NCBI GenBank assembly: GCA_020832445.1
Contig: JAFIEO010000040.1
Coordinates: 1-47,056 of the forward strand
Length of the DNA: 47,056 nt
Direction of reading: 5' to 3'
Origin: Paracoccaceae bacterium
GTDB lineage: Bacteria; Pseudomonadota; Alphaproteobacteria; Rhodobacterales; Rhodobacteraceae
Shown here: positions 41,130 through 47,056 of the stretch, in pieces
Numbering within the stretch: position 1 is the stretch's first letter
Layout of the letters: each line of letters begins with the position of its first letter
Position numbers and translations under genes: made by a program
Notes under the pieces: model-generated
The model's input: the letters and a program-made list of their open reading frames with translations, nothing else
What the model was told of the DNA's origin: nothing
The model's database searches: none

Positions 41130-41924
41130 ATGCAAGGCAGTGCCAACCTTAACCTGATGATCAAAGCCGCGCGCAAGGCGGGCCGCGCCTTGGTCAAGGA
41201 TTTCCGCGAAGTGGAAAACCTTCAGGTGTCGTCCAAGGCCGCAGGTGATTTCGTGACCCGTGCGAATGTCGCCGCCGAACGCATTATCCGCGAAGACCTG
41301 ATGGAAGCGCGCCCCAATTACGGCTGGCTGGCCGAGGAAACAGACCCGCTTGAGGGCAAGGACCCGACACGCCGCTGGATCGTGGACCCGCTGGACGGGA
41401 CCGCGAATTTCCTGCATGGCCTGCCGCATTGGTCCGTGTCGATCGCGCTGGAATTCAAGGGGGAAATCATTGCAGCCGTGGTGTTCGACCCCGCCAAGGA
41501 CGAATTGTTCGTCGCTGAAAAAGGGTCTGGCACCTTCATGAATGACAAGCGCCTGCGCGTGTCAAACCGCAACAGTATGCTGGATTGCATATTTGCAACC
41601 GGCATCCCCCAGGCGGGAAAACGCACGCTGCCCGCCACCTTGCATGATCTGGCGCAAATGATGCCTGCATGCGCGGGTGTGCGGCAATGGGGGTCGACGG
41701 CGCTGGATATGGCCTATGTGGCGGCAGGGCGTTTTGACGGATATTGGGAACGCGAATTGCAGCCGTGGGAATATAGCGCAGGGCTGCTGCTGGTGCGCGA
41801 AGCAGGCGGGTTCACCGCCCCCATTCGCGACGGCGCCGATATTGCCGAACGTGGCGAGTTGATCGCGGCAAATTCGGGCGTCTTTGACGGCCTGACCCGC
41901 GTGCTGCGCAAACGCCCCGAATAA
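41130..41924 (+). CDS. suhB: Inositol monophosphatase family protein
   Basis: A 264-residue metal-dependent phosphatase of the IMPase/SuhB family. Metal and substrate motifs are WLAEETD (about 69-75), IVDPLDGTANFLHGLPHW (about 84-101) and STALDMAYVAAGRFDGYWE (about 190-208). It hydrolyses inositol-1-phosphate or similar phosphates; SuhB also acts in rRNA transcription antitermination in E. coli. The gene follows the AT-rich pentapeptide gene divergently, and its 3' side faces repeat copy C. Confidence 0.9.
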   Translation: MQGSANLNLMIKAARKAGRALVKDFREVENLQVSSKAAGDFVTRANVAAERIIREDLMEARPNYGWLAEETDPLEGKDPTRRWIVDPLDGTANFLHGLPHWSVSIALEFKGEIIAAVVFDPAKDELFVAEKGSGTFMNDKRLRVSNRNSMLDCIFATGIPQAGKRTLPATLHDLAQMMPACAGVRQWGSTALDMAYVAAGRFDGYWERELQPWEYSAGLLLVREAGGFTAPIRDGADIAERGELIAANSGVFDGLTRVLRKRPE

Positions 41925-42008
41925 CCCCGCTGCGGCACTATCCCGCCCCGATGAAATCGCAGGGCGGGTTCATGCGGGCCTGAAGGGGCCGTTGCAACCA
42001 TGGACAAA

Positions 42009-42196
42009 GCCCGCGCCATCAGTGGGCCGGGGTCTGCCGATCCTACGTTACAGGGGCGCAGTTTATGCAGGCTGCATATTCTAAAGATCACAGGATTGGC
42101 CTGCCATCAGCCCAATCGGCAGGCCGCAGGACGGCCCGCCGATGGCGCGGCGGGCTTCGCCCTTTGCTCCGCGCCTTGGGCGTCCCCCTTCTGGCC
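42009..42196 (-). repeat. Dispersed intergenic repeat, copy C
   Basis: The third copy lies in the 314-base gap between convergent suhB and rpiR genes, 42 bases from the rpiR stop. The palindrome TATGCAGGCTGCATA is at 42064-42078. The block 42114-42180 is identical to copy A over 67 bases. From the start of each copy to its palindrome is 55 bases in all three. The rest of the gap holds nothing I can name. Confidence 0.9.
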
Positions 42197-42238
42197 AGCC
42201 CCCGCAAACCGGATATTCCAACCTGACCAGACCAGACT

Positions 42239-43108
42239 CTAGCGGAGGCGTTTGAACAGCCGCATCTGTTCATAAAGCGATTCCATACGTTCCAGCCTTT
42301 CACTGGTATCGGCCCAGTTGCGTTCCTGAATGCGCGCCAGCATCGCCTCGACAATCGCGACAAGGGGCACCACCGTGTCCCATGCGGACGGCACTTCTAT
42401 ATGGCTGGCAAGGATATGGCGCGCGACACTGGCCGCAGGCGACACCCATCTGTCGGTCAGCAAGATGACCTCTACGCCCTGCTCGTTGGCCAGTTCGGCC
42501 AGTTGCATCACGGACGGCTCATACCGGCGTATGTCAAACACCACCAGCACATCACGTTCCGTCATATCCAGCAGCGCGGGCGGCCATGTGTTGGGCAGGC
42601 TGGACAGCAGCGACACATCGGCGCGCATAACCTTCAGCGCGGTTGCGAAATATTCCGCGATGGACCGCGTCAACCGCCCCCCCACCATATGCACAGGGCG
42701 CGCCTTGTCCGACAGAATGCGCGCCGCTTCGTCAAAGCTGGCCAGATCCTGCTGGCGCAGTGTCATGTTCACATTTTCGATCACACTTTGGGCAAAGCGG
42801 TTCAAAATATGATCCTGCGCGCCCGCCCCTGCCCATTTTTCGTGCTTGGATATGGGCGAGGCCAGTCTTTCGCCCAGATCTTCATGCAGTTGCGCGCGAA
42901 ATTCGGGGTAGCCCGAAAACCCCAGCTTGCGCACCAGCCGCACGACAGTCGGCCCGGACACTTCGGCGGCGCGGGCGACGTCAGACACGCTGCCAAGGAC
43001 GGAAACCGGAAAATTTCCAAGCATATAAGCCGCAAGTTGCCGTTCAGCCCGCGTCATGTCCGGCATTGCCGCGCGCAGCCGCCCCTCCAATGTGTCGATA
43101 GGTTTCAT
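42239..43108 (-). CDS. MurR/RpiR family transcriptional regulator
   Basis: A 289-residue regulator with an RpiR-type N-terminal helix-turn-helix (about 1-80, ADVARAAEVSGPTVVRLVRKLGFSGYPEFRAQL) and a SIS domain (about 125-255), normally a binder of phosphosugars or related ligands. The SIS part reads VHMVGGRLTRSIAEYFATAL, then LVVFDIRRYEPSVMQLAELA and VILLTDRWVSP. It diverges from the amidohydrolase-TRAP operon with 136 bases between, so it most likely controls that operon. A small palindrome in that gap could be its operator. Confidence 0.9.
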   Translation of the reverse strand: MKPIDTLEGRLRAAMPDMTRAERQLAAYMLGNFPVSVLGSVSDVARAAEVSGPTVVRLVRKLGFSGYPEFRAQLHEDLGERLASPISKHEKWAGAGAQDHILNRFAQSVIENVNMTLRQQDLASFDEAARILSDKARPVHMVGGRLTRSIAEYFATALKVMRADVSLLSSLPNTWPPALLDMTERDVLVVFDIRRYEPSVMQLAELANEQGVEVILLTDRWVSPAASVARHILASHIEVPSAWDTVVPLVAIVEAMLARIQERNWADTSERLERMESLYEQMRLFKRLR

Positions 43109-43138
43109 CCCAGCCCCCTGCCCCTGAAAGAACTACGA

Positions 43139-43148
43139 ACAAGTTTGT
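43139..43148. promoter_or_regulatory. Possible operator between rpiR and the TRAP operon
   Basis: ACAAGTTTGT has inverted ACAA/TTGT half-sites with a two-base centre. It lies 30 bases before the rpiR start in an AT-rich patch, 96 bases before the amidohydrolase start. The half-sites are short and the case is weak. Confidence 0.3.
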
Positions 43149-43244
43149 AATTTTTGTTACAGAAAAGCAATGCAAGAAAAACTCTTGACGAAATCGCCCC
43201 CCATGCGGCAGGCTTGCAGGTATCAGCCCGATGGAATCTATCTG

Positions 43245-44096
43245 ATGTCACACCCCGACCCTGCACCCTTATCATACACGCCGCCGCCCATGCATGGCGG
43301 CTGGTCAGGCCTGTGCGATGCCTGGGGTGCCACTGGCGCTGCGGACCCTGATACGTTGACACCAAAGGTGCTGCTGATCTGCGAACACGCATCAAATGCC
43401 ACAGCCCCGCCATGGACGCATTTTGACGAAGACCCCGCACAAATGGCGGCCCATGTTGCCAGTGATCCGGGTGCGCTGGGACTGGCGCGGGCGCTGGGGC
43501 ACATTCTGGGCCAGTCCACCGGGGCGGCAGAACTGGTGCACGCGCCGCTGTCACGGCTGATCTATGACCTGAACCGCAGCCCCGATCGCGCGGATGCCAT
43601 GCCGCCAGTGTCCGAATCATTCCATATCCGGCAAAATCAGGGGTTGGACCTTGACCAGCGCATGACGCGTATGGAAGCGCTGTATCTGCCGTTTCACAAC
43701 CATGTCCGCGCCCGCATTGCGCGTGCGCTGATGCATGGCACGCGCCCGTGTATCGTGACCATCCATTCCTTCAGCCCGACATGGCACGGCCTGCCCCGCG
43801 ATGTGGAATTCGGCATCATCCACGATGACGCGCCCGAATTCGCACAGGCCATTCTGGCACATTCTGCCGGTACCGGACTGACAACGCGCCTGAACGAACC
43901 CTACAGCGCCAACGATCATGTGACCCACACGCTGCGTCTGCATGCGCTGCCATATTTCCTGCCCAATGCGATGCTGGAATTGCGCAACGACCTGATTGCC
44001 AGCCCCACACAGCAAGCCGATATTGCCGCGCGGCTGGCACCCGCGATACTGCGCGCGATGAAAACCCTGAAGGATGGCCCATGCCCGCAATCCTGA
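43245..44096 (+). CDS. N-formylglutamate amidohydrolase family protein
   Basis: A 283-residue zinc-hydrolase relative of HutG-type N-formylglutamate amidohydrolase, in the predicted COG3931 branch. Features are LLICEHASNATAPP (about 45-58, likely metal ligand His/Glu region), LSRLIYDLNRSPDRADAMP and VTIHSFSPTWHG (about 167-178, second His region). It probably cleaves an N-acyl amino acid, but the substrate is not known. Its end overlaps the next gene by 16 bases, so it is cotranslated with a TRAP transporter, suggesting the transporter imports its substrate. ATG 43245 fits the family. Confidence 0.82.
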   Translation: MSHPDPAPLSYTPPPMHGGWSGLCDAWGATGAADPDTLTPKVLLICEHASNATAPPWTHFDEDPAQMAAHVASDPGALGLARALGHILGQSTGAAELVHAPLSRLIYDLNRSPDRADAMPPVSESFHIRQNQGLDLDQRMTRMEALYLPFHNHVRARIARALMHGTRPCIVTIHSFSPTWHGLPRDVEFGIIHDDAPEFAQAILAHSAGTGLTTRLNEPYSANDHVTHTLRLHALPYFLPNAMLELRNDLIASPTQQADIAARLAPAILRAMKTLKDGPCPQS

Positions 44097-44587
44097 TCAC
44101 CTATGTCCGCTGGGTAGAGGCGCTGAACTACCGCGTGGGCCGTCTGGCCATGTGGGGGCTGTTTGTGCTGATGGCGGTGCTGATGTGGGGGGCGGTTGCG
44201 CGCGCGGGTTTCACCCCGCAAATCTGGACGGATGAGATGGCACAGTTCCTGCTGCTGGGGTATTTCATGCTGGGGGGTGCCTATGCGCTGCAACTGGGCT
44301 CGGCGGTGCGGATGGATCTTTTGTATTCGCGCTGGTCGGACCGCACGAAAGCCATGGTCGATGCCATTACCATTTTCACGCTGCTGGTCTATCTGGGCGT
44401 GCTGCTGTGGGGCGGGATTGAAAGCACGCAATATGCGCTGGAATATGGCGAACGCCGCCGTGGAATGTGGCGGCCCTATATGGCGCCCATCAAGATTATC
44501 ATGTGCGTGGGCATTGTGCTGATGATCCTGCAATGCACGGCGTTTCTGATCCGTGATATCGCCAAACTCAGGGGCAAGGACATCTGA
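44081..44587 (+). CDS. TRAP transporter small permease (DctQ type)
   Basis: A 168-residue membrane protein with four hydrophobic spans at about 18-38, 50-70, 95-116 and 131-152, the DctQ layout. It pairs with the large permease in a sodium-driven tripartite transporter. Span 2 contains QIWTDEMAQFLLLGYFMLGGAYALQLG, a typical DctQ stretch. It overlaps the amidohydrolase gene by 16 bases and the large-permease gene by one. Confidence 0.9.
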   Translation: MPAILITYVRWVEALNYRVGRLAMWGLFVLMAVLMWGAVARAGFTPQIWTDEMAQFLLLGYFMLGGAYALQLGSAVRMDLLYSRWSDRTKAMVDAITIFTLLVYLGVLLWGGIESTQYALEYGERRRGMWRPYMAPIKIIMCVGIVLMILQCTAFLIRDIAKLRGKDI

Positions 44588-45912
44588 TGTCATATGAAAT
44601 GATTGCAGCCCTGATGTTCGGGTCCATGCTGGTGGTCATGCTGACCGGCCAGCGTATGTTTGGCGTCATTGGCTTTGTGGCCGTGGTGGCCGCGATCGGG
44701 TTGTGGGGCGACCGTGGCGGGCATGATCTGGCATTCGCGCAGACCATCAAGCTGATGAACTGGTTTCCGCTGATGACGCTGCCGATGTTCATTTTCATGG
44801 GCTATGTGCTGTCGGAAAGCAAACTGGCCGATGATCTGTACCGCATGTTCCATGTGTGGTTCGGCCCTGTGCCCGGCGGGCTGGCGATTGGCACGATTGT
44901 GTTGATGGTGCTGATTTCGGCCATGAACGGGCTAAGCGTGGCGGGTATGGCAATCGGGGCCACAATCGCGCTGCCCGAATTGCTGAAACGCAATTACGAC
45001 AAGCGCATGGTCACGGGCGTTATTCAGGCTGGCTCCAGCCTTGGGATTCTGGTGCCGCCGTCGGTGGTGCTGGTGCTGTATGCGATGATCGCGCGCCAGC
45101 CTGTGGGACAGTTATGGATGGCGGGCCTGTTGCCGGGGCTGATGCTGGCCACGCTGTTTATCATCTATATCTGGATACGCTGCAAGATTAACCCCGCCCT
45201 TGGCCCGACCATCGATCCCGACGAACTGGCGCGCGTGACGCGTTCGGAAAAATACCGCCTGCTGCTGGCAGGGTTGATGCCGCTGGGCATTTTCGCGGTG
45301 ATGATGGTGCCATTTGTTCTGGGCTATACGCGGCTGGTCGAAAGTTCGGTCGTGGGGGCGGTGGCGGCGCTGGCGGTGTCACTGGCCAAGGGCCGGATGA
45401 GCTGGGACGTGCTGGAGCGCTGCACCCGCAAGACACTGGCCATTTCATGCATGTTCTTGTGGATCATCCTTGCCGCACTGGCCTTCGGCGCGGTGTTTGA
45501 CGGGCTGCGCGCTGTGGATTTCGTGCGCGCGCTGTTCATGGAGAACCTGGGGCTTGGGCGCTGGGAAATCCTGATCCTGATGCAGATTTCCTTTATCCTG
45601 ATGGGCATGTTTCTGGATGACACCGCGATGCTGGTGATTGTCGCGCCGCTATATGTGCCCATTGTGCGGATGTTGGAATTCGATCTGATCTGGTATGGGG
45701 TACTCTATACCATCACTTGCCAGATCGCCTATATGACGCCGCCATTTGGCTATAACCTGTTCCTGATGCGGGCCATGGCGCCGAAAGAAGTGTCCTTGAT
45801 AGATATCTACCGCTCCATCGTGCCCTTTGTGGGGGTGATGGTTATAGGCCTTGCGCTGGTGATGATCTTTCCACAGATCGCGCTGTGGCTGCCGGGCGTG
45901 GTATTTCCCTGA
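44587..45912 (+). CDS. TRAP transporter large permease (DctM type)
   Basis: A 441-residue membrane protein with about 12 hydrophobic segments. DctM features are PLMTLPMFIFMGYVLSES, SAMNGLSVAGMAIGATIALPELLKRNYDKRMVTGVIQAGSSLGILVPPSVVLVLYAMI and a C-terminal ITCQIAYMTPPFGYNLFLM. It forms the translocation path for an organic acid or similar solute. The order small permease, large permease, binding protein is unbroken here. Confidence 0.94.
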   Translation: MSYEMIAALMFGSMLVVMLTGQRMFGVIGFVAVVAAIGLWGDRGGHDLAFAQTIKLMNWFPLMTLPMFIFMGYVLSESKLADDLYRMFHVWFGPVPGGLAIGTIVLMVLISAMNGLSVAGMAIGATIALPELLKRNYDKRMVTGVIQAGSSLGILVPPSVVLVLYAMIARQPVGQLWMAGLLPGLMLATLFIIYIWIRCKINPALGPTIDPDELARVTRSEKYRLLLAGLMPLGIFAVMMVPFVLGYTRLVESSVVGAVAALAVSLAKGRMSWDVLERCTRKTLAISCMFLWIILAALAFGAVFDGLRAVDFVRALFMENLGLGRWEILILMQISFILMGMFLDDTAMLVIVAPLYVPIVRMLEFDLIWYGVLYTITCQIAYMTPPFGYNLFLMRAMAPKEVSLIDIYRSIVPFVGVMVIGLALVMIFPQIALWLPGVVFP

Positions 45913-45976
45913 ACCCATACAGAAGGTGCGGATAACGCGCCCGAACAACTGAAACCCAAGACAGGAAGGAAGACCC

Positions 45977-47014
45977 ATGACAACGACAAGACGGACGTTT
46001 CTGACCACCAGCGCCCTTGGCGGCGCGGCAACCCTGGCAGCCCCCGCAGTGCGCGCGCAATCCACCATCCGCTGGCGGCTGCAAACCTATGCGGGTGCAG
46101 CCCTTGGCGCACAGGTGGCCAAACCCGCCATCGACATGTTCAACGCGATCGCCGGCGATGAAATGCAGATTGACCTGTTCTATGCCGACCAGCTTGTGCC
46201 CACGGAAGAGTTGTTTCAGGCCATGCAGCGCGGCACAATCGACGCGGTGCAATCGGATGATGACTCCATGGCGTCCCCCACAGAAGTGACCGTATTCGGC
46301 GGCTATTTCCCCTTCGCCAGCCGCTACAGCCTTGATGTGCCGGCCCTGTTCAATGACTGGGGCCTGAACGAGATCTGGGCCGAGGAATATGAGAAGGTGG
46401 GCATCAAGCACATCTCGGCCGGGTCATGGGACCCGTGCCATTTCATCACCTCCTCGCCCATTACATCGCTGGCCGATCTTGAGGGGAAGCGGGTGTTTAC
46501 CTTTCCGACTGCGGGGCGGTTCCTGTCGCAATTCGGTGTCGTGCCGGTCAGTGTGCCGTGGGAAGATGTGGAAATTGCGTTGCAAACCCGCGAGATTGAC
46601 GGCGTGGCATGGTGCGGGATCACCGAAGCCTATGAAGTGGGCTGGGCCGATATTTGCAGCCACTTCCTGACCAACAACATTTCTGGTGCGTGGATCGGGC
46701 ATTTCTTTGCCAATATGGACCGCTGGAACGAATTGCCCGAACATCTGCGCAACCTGATGGCGACGTGTTTCGAGCAGTCGCATTACTACCGCCAGCACTG
46801 GTATTGGGCGGGCGAGGCGCGGCTGCGCACCGAAGGCGACAAGCTGGAACTGACATCCATTCCCGATGCGGAATGGGGCACAGTTGAGGGCGCCGCGCGT
46901 GATTTCTGGGAAGAGATCGCCGCCGAGTCCGACACCAAGCGCCGCGTGGTCGATATATTCCGCGCCTATAACGCGGCGATGGACAAGGCAGGACGCCCCT
47001 ATCGCTACAGCTAG
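45977..47014 (+). CDS. TRAP transporter substrate-binding protein (DctP type)
   Basis: A 345-residue periplasmic binding protein. The twin-arginine signal (TRRTFL followed by ALGGAATLAAPAVRAQ) directs Tat export. The mature protein has DctP features: LFYADQLVPTEELFQAMQRGTIDAVQ, SLADLEGKRVFT, GRFLSQFGVVPVSVPWEDVEIALQTREIDGVAW and a C-terminal helix region. AGGAAGG precedes the start. The binding-protein gene follows dctM after 64 bases. The ligand is unknown; the neighbouring amidohydrolase hints at an N-acyl amino acid or a related carboxylate. Confidence 0.93.
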   Translation: MTTTRRTFLTTSALGGAATLAAPAVRAQSTIRWRLQTYAGAALGAQVAKPAIDMFNAIAGDEMQIDLFYADQLVPTEELFQAMQRGTIDAVQSDDDSMASPTEVTVFGGYFPFASRYSLDVPALFNDWGLNEIWAEEYEKVGIKHISAGSWDPCHFITSSPITSLADLEGKRVFTFPTAGRFLSQFGVVPVSVPWEDVEIALQTREIDGVAWCGITEAYEVGWADICSHFLTNNISGAWIGHFFANMDRWNELPEHLRNLMATCFEQSHYYRQHWYWAGEARLRTEGDKLELTSIPDAEWGTVEGAARDFWEEIAAESDTKRRVVDIFRAYNAAMDKAGRPYRYS

Positions 47015-47037
47015 GGCGGGTTTGATCCGCCAAGGGC

Positions 47038-47056
47038 GGGGGGCTGTCTGCCCCCC
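47038..47056. repeat. G/C hairpin at the right edge
   Basis: GGGGGG (47038-47043) and CCCCCC (47051-47056) flank a seven-base loop, at the extreme end of the window. It resembles the G-rich/C-rich pair after polA. There is another pair, GGCGG/CCGCC, at 47015-47031. It may be a terminator or the edge of a longer intergenic repeat that lies outside the window. Confidence 0.4.

Noticed and set aside
1-47056. CRISPR array, prophage, plasmid origin or integrase/attachment site
   Set aside because: I saw no regularly spaced repeats, phage structural genes, replication genes or tRNA-associated integrase; the tRNA-Pro flank has no duplicated 3' end.

Overview
This window is a stretch of G+C-rich chromosome from an alphaproteobacterium, most likely Rhodobacteraceae (Roseobacter/Rhodobacter group). 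The evidence is protein-level resemblance (double-length dCTP deaminase, DUF4167 protein after prmC, DUF6446 gene between glyQ and glyS, FolB with a long extra domain), the order rpmF-plsX-fabH-ihfA-merR, and a SAM-II riboswitch ahead of metZ. No species can be named from the sequence alone. Nearly all of it is ordinary housekeeping DNA; the accessory parts are the left edge, one AT-rich cassette at 39.5-41.0 kb and a transport cluster at the right end.

Layout. 1-735: the probable 3' end of an IS transposase and weak small membrane ORFs. 0.9-3.1 kb (minus): cysE, an OlsB-like acyltransferase and a BamE-like lipoprotein. 3.3-7.7 kb (plus): DUF177 protein, then rpmF-plsX-fabH-ihfA-merR (ribosome, fatty acid/phospholipid initiation, nucleoid protein). 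7.8-9.7 kb: tRNA-Pro(GGG), a two-domain dCTP deaminase and MarC. 9.8-12.7 kb (minus): prfA-prmC and a DUF4167 protein. 12.9-16.2 kb: a CNNM/CorC-type membrane protein, an ABC ATPase without a visible permease, a DUF805 protein and a zinc-finger protein. 16.3-19.1 kb: polA. 19.2-23.7 kb (minus): folB-folP-glmM and a cell-wall hydrolase. 23.9-30.6 kb (minus): glyQ-DUF6446-glyS and a PPDK-like protein. 30.7-32.5 kb: a SPOR/peptidoglycan-binding/protease-like fusion. 32.6-36.2 kb (minus): folE2, pfkB, trkH. 36.3-39.5 kb: metZ, metF and divergent metR. 39.6-41.0 kb: an AT-rich pentapeptide-repeat membrane gene. 41.1-47.0 kb: an inositol-monophosphatase-family gene, an RpiR regulator and a divergent amidohydrolase-TRAP transporter operon.

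The points most worth a second look are: (1) a dispersed repeat of about 188 bp present three times (14.3, 26.6 and 42.0 kb), in the same orientation and each time just 3' of a minus-strand gene, with fixed internal spacing, a conserved 15-bp palindrome and two hairpins; (2) a complete promoter, SAM-II riboswitch and intrinsic terminator ahead of metZ, next to a perfect MetR box between metF and metR; (3) a secreted protease-like protein that has lost all three catalytic residues; (4) a PPDK-like enzyme whose phosphohistidine and PEP domains are intact but whose ATP-grasp half is degenerate; (5) a three-way-junction RNA fold between folE2 and pfkB that would cover the pfkB start; (6) a composition dip inside glyS; and (7) the AT-rich pentapeptide/two-TM gene. 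I did not find a CRISPR array, prophage or recognisable defence island.
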